From the NCBI GenBank assembly GCA_030040815.1, contig JASHSZ010000580.1, forward strand, positions 1 to 8,515: a stretch of DNA of 8,515 nucleotides, in the 5' to 3' direction. The notes below the pieces were generated by a model. It was not told the origin of the DNA, made no database searches, and saw nothing but the letters and a program-made list of their open reading frames with translations. Each line of letters starts with the position of its first letter. The first letter of the stretch is position 1. Made by a program: the position numbers and the translations under genes. Shown piece by piece: positions 1 through 5,712 of the stretch. The DNA is from Streptosporangiaceae bacterium (GTDB lineage Bacteria > Actinomycetota > Actinomycetes > Streptosporangiales > Streptosporangiaceae).

Positions 1-167
1 CCATGCGGGTGCCCGACGACGAGCTGGTGGCAGCGGCCACCAGGAACCTCGATGTCGCCGGGATACCGGTCCGGCACTTCGTTGTCCGGCTGCCTAGCCT
101 GGATGAGGCGTTCCTGGCGATCACCGCCCAGCCGGGCGGCACGCAGCGGGCCGGAGCGAGCCGGTGA
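1..167 (+). CDS. ABC transporter ATP-binding protein, DrrA type (C-terminal fragment)
   Basis: Only the last ~54 codons lie in the window, read in the frame that ends at TGA 165-167. The segment holds none of the Walker or signature motifs, which would lie upstream. It ends with a stretch around VVRLPSLDEAFLAITAQ, matching the conserved tail of daunorubicin-resistance-type (DrrA, DUF4162) ATPases, where R-x-P-S-L-D-E-x-F-L-x-(L/I)-T is typical. The stop overlaps the permease start (GTGATG at 164-169), so the two are translationally coupled and should form one exporter with the ATPase at the inner face of the membrane. The fragment and the adjoining permease together make the assignment fairly safe; the substrate cannot be told. 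Confidence 0.85.
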   Translation, partial: MRVPDDELVAAATRNLDVAGIPVRHFVVRLPSLDEAFLAITAQPGGTQRAGASR

Positions 168-919
168 TGGTCTTCGCACAGACCGGGGTGATGGCCAGGC
201 GGAACCTGCTGCACGTGCTGTCCGATCCCGAGCAGCTGATCGGCATCACCGTTCAGCCGCTCATGTTCCTGCTGCTGTTCGTCTACGTGTTCGGCGGCGC
301 GATCTCCGGCTCGACCACGGGCTACCTGGAGTTTGTGCTGCCTGGCCTGCTGGTGCAGGGCATCGGGTTCGGCACGACGCAGACCGCGATCGGGCTCAAC
401 GCCGACTTCCAGCGCGGGCTCATCGACCGCTTCCGGTCGCTGCCGATGGCTCGCTCGGCCGTGGTGGCCGGCCGCGTCACGGCGGATATCGGCCGGACCG
501 CGTGGATGTGCCTGATCACCGTCGGGGTGGCGGCCGCGCTGGGGTTCCGGTTCCACGGCGGGGTCGCGGGCGCGGTCGGCGCGTTCGGCCTCGTGCTGGC
601 ACTGGGCGTTGCCATGTGCTGGCTGATGGCCTACCTCGGGGTGTCCCTGCGCAGCGCCGAGGCCGTGCAGACCGCGGGGTTCCTGCTGATCCTGCCGCTC
701 ACTTTCGCCAGCTCGGTGCTGGTACCCGCCGCCAGCATGCCCGGCTGGCTGCAGGCGTTCGTCAAGGTCAACCCGATCTCGATCTTCGCGACGGCCATGC
801 GCGGCCTGCTGCTCGGCGGCCCCGTGGCCACGCCGGCGCTGCAGGCCGGGGCGTGGATCGTCGGGCTATGCGTGGTGTTCGGCACGCTGACGGTAGGCCG
901 GTACCGCCGCCGCGCCTAG
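164..919 (+). CDS. ABC-2 type exporter permease, DrrB-like
   Basis: A 251-residue integral membrane protein, the usual length for DrrB-like ABC-2 permeases. Hydrophobic segments lie at about residues 26-46, 58-80, 110-127, 135-160, 168-190 and 228-246, giving six membrane spans. The cytoplasmic loop before the third span carries GLIDRFRSLPMARSAVVAGR (about 85-104), the family's hallmark for the ATPase-contacting coupling region. It should pair with the upstream ATPase to export a hydrophobic compound or lipid; the actual substrate is unknown. The start is GTG 164 or the next codon, ATG 167; both overlap the ATPase stop, so either gives translational coupling. It ends in a basic tail (RYRRRA) and is followed 10 nt later by a DUF2087 gene that may share the transcript. 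Confidence 0.93.
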   Translation: MMVFAQTGVMARRNLLHVLSDPEQLIGITVQPLMFLLLFVYVFGGAISGSTTGYLEFVLPGLLVQGIGFGTTQTAIGLNADFQRGLIDRFRSLPMARSAVVAGRVTADIGRTAWMCLITVGVAAALGFRFHGGVAGAVGAFGLVLALGVAMCWLMAYLGVSLRSAEAVQTAGFLLILPLTFASSVLVPAASMPGWLQAFVKVNPISIFATAMRGLLLGGPVATPALQAGAWIVGLCVVFGTLTVGRYRRRA

Positions 920-929
920 CCAGATAAGA

Positions 930-1241
930 ATGGGCGTCATGGCAGAGGCGAGTCCGGCTGACGTGCTCGACGCGCTGGCCCGCGACGTCCGGCTGCGGGT
1001 TTTCCTGCGCGACGGGAGGATCGACGCGATGCCCGCGAAGCAGTCTCGCCGGCGGCAGCTCCTGGCCGAGGTGGCGCAGGTCTTCGAGCCAGGCGTGCGC
1101 TATCCGGAACGCGAGGTCAACGACGTACTCAGCGCGCTGTACCCGGACTTCGCGGCGCTGCGCCGGTACCTGGTGGACGAGGAGTTCCTCGACCGGTGCG
1201 GCGGCGAGTACTGGCGCATCGGCGGCCCGGTCTCGTCGTAG
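930..1241 (+). CDS. Stand-alone DUF2087 domain protein
   Basis: A 103-residue soluble protein. Residues about 20-100 fit DUF2087: FLRDGRIDAMPAK, then a basic KQSRRRQLLAEVAQ helix, the strongly conserved YPEREVNDVLSALYPDFAAL and RRYLVDEEFLDR, and a terminal GGEYWRIGG. In other proteins this domain often follows an ArsR/MarR-like helix-turn-helix, and it is thought to be regulatory or nucleic-acid binding. Here it is alone, with only a short N-terminal leader. ATG 930 is used as the start; ATG 939 (MAEASPAD...) is equally possible, as neither has a Shine-Dalgarno sequence. The AT-rich stretch AGATAAGAAT (922-931) just upstream could be a weak -10 box for a leaderless message, or the gene may simply be read through from the permease. 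It converges with the next gene, leaving 12 nt. Biochemical function is unknown. Confidence 0.85.
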   Translation: MGVMAEASPADVLDALARDVRLRVFLRDGRIDAMPAKQSRRRQLLAEVAQVFEPGVRYPEREVNDVLSALYPDFAALRRYLVDEEFLDRCGGEYWRIGGPVSS

Positions 1242-1252
1242 CGCGAAGCGCT
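1240..1252. terminator. Short inverted repeat between convergent genes, possible weak bidirectional terminator
   Basis: AGCGC-GAA-GCGCT is a perfect 5-bp stem with a 3-nt loop. It starts at the DUF2087 stop codon and ends just before the stop of the opposing gene. There is no T-tract on either side, so it is at best a weak or factor-assisted terminator. Its place in the 12-nt convergent gap is the main argument. Confidence 0.3.
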
Positions 1253-1253
1253 G

Positions 1254-3086
1254 CTAGCCTGCCAAGCCGACGCTGAAGGCGGTCGGGCCCAGGCCAAACG
1301 GGGCCGCCGCCATGACCCCCACCCCGCCCGGCAGCGCGGGCAGCAGGGTCTGGGTGGCGCCGGTCGCGGGATCGAGCCAGAGCAGCGCCGAGGAGCCAGG
1401 GCAGCTCGTCTCGGCGAGCAGCAGGAGCCGGCCGTCCAGCGCCGAGACCACGGCGGTGTGGTTGTTGGTGGTGCCGCTCACGCTGATCGGCTGCAGCGAA
1501 CCGCCGCTGACCGTGGATACTGTCTCCCCGCCCGGCCCGGATGCGGCGCTCGGGCACTGGGTGAAGGCGGTCGTGTTGGCGTACACGGCACCGGCCGCCT
1601 GCCACGCTCCGACGAAGATGCCCATGCCCGACGGCGAGCCCGATGCACTGGTCACCGGTGTCGGAGTGCTCCCGTCCGCCGGCACCAGCCACAGTCGGCT
1701 TACGCTCGGCGGCTGGCCGGTGACCTCGCAGTCCGCAAGGACCGTGTCGGTGCTCCACCAGGTCACCGGGATACACGACGGCGGCGAGCCGCTGTCGGGC
1801 ACGGCGAGCCTGCGGATCACGGACCCGCCGGCATTGCTCAGGAGCTGCATCTCGTCGCCCGCCACGCCCCAGACGGCGAAGAGCCCGGTCGGGGAGCTCA
1901 GCGCCCCGCATTCCGTACCGCAATCCGGCCAGTTGGGGGTGACGCCTGGCTTGACCGGCAGCGACCCGATCGTTGCCTGGTAGGTCCCAGCCAGATTGAA
2001 GCGCTCCAGCTGGAACGCGGTCGAGGTCTGGTTCACCGCCAGGATGTTGAGACCCATCGGCCGGGTAAAGCCGACGGCGGTGACGCCCGCCGGCAATGGC
2101 AGCGCCGACATGCTGCCGGTTGTCAGGGACAGCAGCTCGTAGCCCGCTCCGCTACCCGACGAGCCAGGCGGCACCTCAAAAAGCGCGTTCTGGGCATTAC
2201 CCGACCACGCGAGCAGGACCGGCGCGGGGCCGGCCGACGTCTGAATCTGGTACTTGCCCCCCTCCGGATCCACCAGGTAGGTGGTCACCGTGCCACCCCC
2301 GGTCGCGGTTCCGTTGGGTCCCGGTGCGGCGGTAGAGACCTCCGCCACCGTCCAGCCAGCCACGACCAGGGACCACGGGATCGCGCCGATGGTGCCTGTC
2401 CGGCCCGCTGCGAGCATCTGCACCGTCGGCTTGTGGTGCGCTGCGGCCGCGCCTGTGCCATGGCTGGCGGGTCGCGCGCCGGGATTGCGCCCGGCGACCA
2501 GGTAGCCAATCCCGCCCGCCGCGCCGAGGGCGACGACGACAGTCAGCACGACGAGGGTGACCGGGAGTCGGCGACGTCTCGGGGAGAACCCGCCGGGCGG
2601 CCCTGGCGGCCACGGCCCGCCGGGCTGGACGGGCTGCCCGCTGAGTGCCGCCTGGTCGCCAGCCAGCCGAGCGGTCGCCGTGGCGCTGCCCGGCCTGGAG
2701 GCGGGGGTGAACCAGCTGCCTGCCTGCTCCTCGGCGCGGTTCGGGGGCGGGGTCACGGTCTTGTCGCCGGCGCCGGCCGACTCGTTGCGGACCGGGCGGA
2801 ACATCCCCGGCATGCTCAGCGGGTCGTGACCGGGCCGGGTCGGGTCGGGGGCCGGGGCGGGGGCCATGGGTCGCCTGCGCTGGTAGGCCTCCCTGGCGAC
2901 GGCCAGCACCCAGCCCTCGGTGTCCGGGTAGCCGGATATCTCATACCACTGCTGGTAGGCACGGGCGTACGCCTCGCGAATCGCGTGATCAGCAGCGCTG
3001 TCATCGCCCGCCAGAGCGTGCATCTGGCTGGTGACGTTGCCCACCGTCCGGGCGTAGAAGGCCTCAAAGGACTCCGAGTCGGGCAT
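1254..3086 (-). CDS. Membrane protein with sigma-70 region-2-like N-terminus and extracytoplasmic propeller-like domain
   Basis: 610 residues. Residues 6-72 (SFEAFYARTVGNVTSQMHAL..., then HAIREAYARAYQQW and GWVLAVAREAYQRRR) resemble region 2 of SigE-type ECF sigma factors. No region 4 follows. Instead there is a Pro/Gly-rich linker (about 73-170), the basic stop RRRR (170-173), one transmembrane helix (about 174-197) and a ~410-residue part with repeated beta-strand/GG/W patterns suggesting a propeller. Positive-inside logic puts the sigma-like part in the cytoplasm. All six cysteines (389, 393, 438, 453, 511, 562) are in the outer part, consistent with disulfides. ATG 3086 is preceded by an excellent Shine-Dalgarno sequence. 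The region-2 and topology readings are by eye; function is unknown. It may be a membrane-tethered regulator, or a degenerate sigma factor now acting as a sensor or anchor. It shares the strand of dapC, 124 nt downstream of it. Confidence 0.82.
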   Translation of the reverse strand: MPDSESFEAFYARTVGNVTSQMHALAGDDSAADHAIREAYARAYQQWYEISGYPDTEGWVLAVAREAYQRRRPMAPAPAPDPTRPGHDPLSMPGMFRPVRNESAGAGDKTVTPPPNRAEEQAGSWFTPASRPGSATATARLAGDQAALSGQPVQPGGPWPPGPPGGFSPRRRRLPVTLVVLTVVVALGAAGGIGYLVAGRNPGARPASHGTGAAAAHHKPTVQMLAAGRTGTIGAIPWSLVVAGWTVAEVSTAAPGPNGTATGGGTVTTYLVDPEGGKYQIQTSAGPAPVLLAWSGNAQNALFEVPPGSSGSGAGYELLSLTTGSMSALPLPAGVTAVGFTRPMGLNILAVNQTSTAFQLERFNLAGTYQATIGSLPVKPGVTPNWPDCGTECGALSSPTGLFAVWGVAGDEMQLLSNAGGSVIRRLAVPDSGSPPSCIPVTWWSTDTVLADCEVTGQPPSVSRLWLVPADGSTPTPVTSASGSPSGMGIFVGAWQAAGAVYANTTAFTQCPSAASGPGGETVSTVSGGSLQPISVSGTTNNHTAVVSALDGRLLLLAETSCPGSSALLWLDPATGATQTLLPALPGGVGVMAAAPFGLGPTAFSVGLAG

Positions 3087-3095
3087 GCGCTGCTA

Positions 3096-3102
3096 CACCT
3101 CC
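3096..3102 (-). promoter_or_regulatory. Strong ribosome binding site for the sigma-like membrane protein
   Basis: On the minus strand GGAGGTG lies 9 nt before ATG 3086, a full match to the 16S rRNA 3' tail. It fixes the start codon. It also shows that this message has a real leader, unlike the leaderless genes elsewhere in the window. Confidence 0.75.
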
Positions 3103-3210
3103 GAGCGCGTCATCCGGCCGGCCTGCTGCACCAGTCCGGCGACGTCGGCGGCAGCCTGGAGTCAGTATGCCCGCATCGTTCCTAAGCCGCCGAATTTTGC
3201 CGCGATCGGG

Positions 3211-4320
3211 TCAGGCAGCTGCGGCGAGGCTCCGCAGTCGGCTGACGGCGGCGTCGACCCGCTCGTCGGCAGCGGTCAGCGCGACCCTAATGTGCCCGGC
3301 ACCACGAGGTCCGTAGAACTCGCCTGGCGCGACGAGAATGCCGGCCTCGGCGAGCCGCTGCACCGAGGATCGGCCGTCCAGGCCTGGGTGCCTGGCCCAG
3401 AGGTAGAGCCCGGCGGCCGACTCCTCAATAGCCCATCCGGCCGACTCCAGCGCTGGCCAGAGCCGGGCACGCCGGGCGGCGTACCGGGCCCGCTGCTCGT
3501 CGGCGTGCATGTCGTCGGTCAGCGCCGCGGCCGCGGCCGCCTGGACCGGACCGGGCATCATCATCCCGGCGTGCTTGCGGATCTCCAGGAGCCGTGCGAT
3601 GAGGTCGGGGTCGCCGGTCACGAAGCCGGCCCGGTAGCCGGCCATGTTGGATCGCTTCGACAGCGAGAAGACGCCAAGCAGCCCGGCGTGCGAGCCAGCC
3701 GACGCGTCCGGATGCAGGATCGACGTCGGCTGGCCCTGCCAGCCGAGGTCGATGTAACACTCGTCCGAGGCGACGACGGCGCCGCGATCGCGTGCCCAGC
3801 CGACGACCTTGAGCAGATGCTCAGGCGGCAGCACGCGGCCGGTCGGGTTTGACGGTGAGTTCAGCCACACCAGCCGCACTCGGCTTGGCCCCACGGCGAC
3901 GAGGCTGTCCGCGGCCACTGGCGTGGCCCCAGCGAGGCGGGCGCCCGCGTCGTACGTCGGGTAGGCAAGCTCGGGATGGGCAACCACATCGCCCGGCCCG
4001 CAGCCGAGCAGCGTCGGCAGCCAGGCGATGAACTCCTTGGTACCGACCACCGGCAGCACCGCGGCCGGGTCTACGCGGACGCCGTGCCGCCGGGCCAGCC
4101 ACCCGGCAGCGGCCTCGCGCAGGGCCGCGGTTCCGGCCGTAGCTGGGTAACCAGGGAAGTTGCCCGCTGCGCGCAGCGCGGCCTGGACGACGTCGGGGAC
4201 AGGGTCGACGGGCGTCCCGACCGACAGGTCGACGATCCCGTCCGGGTGTGAGCGCGCCAGTTCAGCGGCAGCCTGCAGCGAATCCCACGGATACGCCGGG
4301 AGCCCGGCCGTCACCGCCAC
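3211..4320 (-). CDS. dapC: N-succinyldiaminopimelate aminotransferase DapC
   Basis: A class I/II fold-type I PLP aminotransferase of 369 residues. It should transfer an amino group from glutamate to N-succinyl-2-amino-6-oxopimelate, giving N-succinyl-LL-diaminopimelate in the succinylase branch of lysine/DAP synthesis, in the cytoplasm. Counting from GTG 4320: the N-terminus LPAYPWDSL and DLSVGTPVDPVP (about 31-42) are typical of actinobacterial DapC. The NSPSNPTG loop (154-161), D186/Y189 (SDECYIDL), the Schiff-base lysine K222 in SLSKRSNMAGYRAGF, and the substrate-carboxylate arginine R345 (HIRVAL) are all present. The open frame extends upstream through fdxA, but that part is out of frame with the ferredoxin and is not real. 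GTG 4320 lies 10 nt after the fdxA stop. GTG 4314 is the alternative and has the better spacing (9 nt) from a GGGGG tract. Operon with fdxA. Confidence 0.93.
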   Translation of the reverse strand: MAVTAGLPAYPWDSLQAAAELARSHPDGIVDLSVGTPVDPVPDVVQAALRAAGNFPGYPATAGTAALREAAAGWLARRHGVRVDPAAVLPVVGTKEFIAWLPTLLGCGPGDVVAHPELAYPTYDAGARLAGATPVAADSLVAVGPSRVRLVWLNSPSNPTGRVLPPEHLLKVVGWARDRGAVVASDECYIDLGWQGQPTSILHPDASAGSHAGLLGVFSLSKRSNMAGYRAGFVTGDPDLIARLLEIRKHAGMMMPGPVQAAAAAALTDDMHADEQRARYAARRARLWPALESAGWAIEESAAGLYLWARHPGLDGRSSVQRLAEAGILVAPGEFYGPRGAGHIRVALTAADERVDAAVSRLRSLAAAA

Positions 4321-4330
4321 CGGCCCCCGG

Positions 4331-4657
4331 CTAGTGCCCGGTCTCCTGCGGCGGCAGGGCCGCCACCAGCGGATGATCGAAGTTGAGCTTGCCAGTCTTG
4401 GATGCGCCGCCAGGCGACCCGAGGTCGGCGAAGAACTCGACGTTGGCCTTGTAGTAGTCCTTCCACTGGTCCGGCACGTCGTCCTCGTAGAAGATGGCCT
4501 CGACCGGGCACACAGGCTCGCAGGCGCCGCAGTCCACGCACTCGTCGGGATGGATGTAGAGCATCCGCTCACCCTCGTAGATGCAGTCGACCGGGCACTC
4601 TTCAATGCATGCCTTGTCGATCACATCGACGCAAGGCTGCGTGATGATGTAGGTCAC
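4331..4657 (-). CDS. fdxA: Seven-iron ferredoxin (3Fe-4S/4Fe-4S), FdxA type
   Basis: A 108-residue small electron carrier. The cysteine pattern matches Azotobacter ferredoxin I shifted by one residue. C9, C17 and C50 should hold the 3Fe-4S cluster; C21, C40, C43 and C46 the 4Fe-4S cluster; C25 corresponds to the free cysteine (Azotobacter C24). The core reads ACIEECPVDCIYEG, then CVDCGACEPVCPVEAIFYED. The tail (PDQWKDYYKANVEFFADLG) is the usual actinobacterial FdxA extension. GTG 4657 is chosen because homologues begin M-T-Y-I-I and because AGGAG lies 7 nt upstream; the open frame continues further but is not ferredoxin-like. It runs directly into dapC with a 10-nt gap, the same fdxC-dapC order as I recall in Mycobacterium tuberculosis. 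Its redox partner is not shown; DapC itself needs no electrons. Confidence 0.95.
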   Translation of the reverse strand: MTYIITQPCVDVIDKACIEECPVDCIYEGERMLYIHPDECVDCGACEPVCPVEAIFYEDDVPDQWKDYYKANVEFFADLGSPGGASKTGKLNFDHPLVAALPPQETGH

Positions 4658-4664
4658 TTCCGCG

Positions 4665-4669
4665 CTCCT
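4665..4669 (-). promoter_or_regulatory. Ribosome binding site of fdxA
   Basis: AGGAG on the minus strand, 7 nt before GTG 4657. It decides for the short ferredoxin start over the longer open frame that extends upstream to about 4897. Confidence 0.7.
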
Positions 4670-4731
4670 ATTCCCTCCGCGCCCGGCGCACTCAGCGGTG
4701 CCTCTGACCCGAGCATCACGGCTTGCCACCA

Positions 4732-4760
4732 GTATCGCGCTCCCGGACGGGCCGTATCGC
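4732..4760. repeat. Direct repeat GTATCGC, 22 bp apart, upstream of fdxA
   Basis: GTATCGC occurs at 4732-4738 and again at 4754-4760, a spacing of 22 bp or about two helical turns, 75-100 nt upstream of the fdxA start. On the minus strand the copies read GCGATAC, and the nearer one contains GATACT, a possible -10 box. No convincing -35 is seen. This 149-nt gap (4658-4806) otherwise holds only the fdxA ribosome binding site. Confidence 0.3.
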
Positions 4761-4806
4761 GGCGCTGTGCAGCATGGCCCAGCCGGTGGTCGGGAAACGC
4801 AGGGTA

Positions 4807-5655
4807 TCAGCCGAACTCGACGCTGGCCGTGCCGCCTAGCCCCGGCGGCGTGCCACGCTGGGCCCGCCATCGGCTGGGTCCGCTGAAGCCCAGCCACCGG
4901 TAGCCCCCGTACCGGACGCTGTCAATGCCGTACTCGGCGCCGTGGCTCACGAGCCAGGCTGTTACGGCCCAGCCCTGTGCGACCGCTCCGACGCTGACGA
5001 TCATGGTCCGACTACGGCCCGCCGGGCGGGCGGTCAGGCCGAACGCAGCCGTCATGGCCCGGCCGGCCGCAGCAAGGCTGGCCGCGCCCGGCGGATCGGC
5101 GTAGCTGCACCAGACAGAGTGCGGGTCGGCTCCGGTGAACGCGGCGGCGAGCGCGGTCCCCAGGTCGGCCCACTGCGCGTAAGCGGACCCGTCTGCGCTG
5201 TGCTGCACATCCTGCGCCGCGACGTCAATGGGCAGGTTCAGGTACTGCGGCACCGCCACCAGGGCGTCGAAGAACCGCTCGGTGGCGTAAACGGGATCCT
5301 CGATCTGCCGCGCGCTACCCCAGCCCTGCGACGGGCGTTGCTGGAACACGCCGACCGAGTCGAGGTCGCCGTAGTGCAGGTTCTGCAGCTTCGATTCCTG
5401 CAGCGCAGTCGCGTACGCGATTGCCACGGCCCGCTCCGGCAGCGCTCGCCGGGTCGCGACCCCGGCGATGATGGCCGCGATGCCCGCCTGACCGGGCGTC
5501 AGCTCTAGCTCCTGGCCGCCGACGCTGGCCGCGCACGCGGTAAACCGGGGTGGGGGCGCGGGGGACGGCCGGAGCACGAGATAGATCGCGCCGCAGAACA
5601 GAATCACGACGAGCGCCGCCGCCAGCCGTGATCCACGCTGTCTGGATAGCGGCAC
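4807..5655 (-). CDS. Membrane-anchored lysozyme/transglycosylase-like protein
   Basis: 282 residues. A short basic N-terminus is followed by a hydrophobic segment (about 11-28), a signal anchor or uncleaved signal, then a proline spacer (30-36) and an extracytoplasmic part. Residues about 53-185 resemble a lysozyme-like fold of a widespread actinobacterial family. The markers are AYATALQESKLQNL with the likely catalytic E87, GDLDSVGVFQQRPSQGWG (96-113), QIEDPVYATERFFDAL, and C41/C183, which may pair. The C-terminal ~80 residues (VSVGAVAQGWAVTAWLVSHG, then YGIDSVRYGGYRW) form a second small domain typical of the family and of unknown role. Homologues are often labelled hypothetical or, doubtfully, heavy metal transporter; I see no metal-transport features. 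Peptidoglycan cleavage is inferred, not shown. The start is GTG 5655, with a -10 box 6 nt upstream suggesting leaderless translation. It is divergent from dapD and 149 nt upstream of fdxA on the same strand. Confidence 0.85.
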   Translation of the reverse strand: MPLSRQRGSRLAAALVVILFCGAIYLVLRPSPAPPPRFTACAASVGGQELELTPGQAGIAAIIAGVATRRALPERAVAIAYATALQESKLQNLHYGDLDSVGVFQQRPSQGWGSARQIEDPVYATERFFDALVAVPQYLNLPIDVAAQDVQHSADGSAYAQWADLGTALAAAFTGADPHSVWCSYADPPGAASLAAAGRAMTAAFGLTARPAGRSRTMIVSVGAVAQGWAVTAWLVSHGAEYGIDSVRYGGYRWLGFSGPSRWRAQRGTPPGLGGTASVEFG

Positions 5656-5667
5656 GCTCAGACGCTA
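5656..5667 (-). promoter_or_regulatory. Leaderless promoter of the lysozyme-like gene
   Basis: TAGCGT (minus strand, 5667-5662) fits the actinobacterial -10 pattern TANNNT. It is followed by 6 nt and then GTG 5655, so transcription would begin at the start codon. There is no Shine-Dalgarno sequence and no clear -35. Confidence 0.5.
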
Positions 5668-5698
5668 CGCCATCCGGGTTGCCCGCTGGGGTCCCGAC

Positions 5699-5712
5699 TA
5701 GGCTCCAGGGCT
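5699..5712 (+). promoter_or_regulatory. Leaderless promoter of dapD
   Basis: TAGGCT (5699-5704) fits TANNNT and ends 8 nt before ATG 5713, placing the transcription start at or one base before the ATG. Only a poor AGGG sits just upstream, too close for a ribosome binding site. Its upstream half overlaps that of the divergent promoter at 5656-5667. Confidence 0.55.

Noticed and set aside
1458..3185. 575-codon plus-strand open frame
   Set aside because: It is antisense to the sigma-like membrane protein, rich in Arg/Gly/Ala with no recognisable motif. It is a GC-rich shadow of the real minus-strand gene.
3085..3852. 255-codon plus-strand open frame across the 3087-3210 gap
   Set aside because: Most of it is antisense to dapC with no motif. 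The gap itself shows no convincing coding frame on either strand; the minus-strand reading there is broken by stops.
4321..4605. N-terminal extension of the dapC open frame
   Set aside because: It overlaps fdxA in another frame and reads as low-complexity Ser/Thr/Arg. DapC similarity begins only at LPAYPWDSL.
4658..4897. N-terminal extension of the ferredoxin open frame
   Set aside because: It is not ferredoxin-like and overlaps the lysozyme-like gene's end. GTG 4657 with AGGAG at 7 nt fits family N-termini.
4807..5655. Heavy metal transporter label often given to this family
   Set aside because: There is only one hydrophobic segment and no metal-binding motif; the conserved motifs are lysozyme-like.
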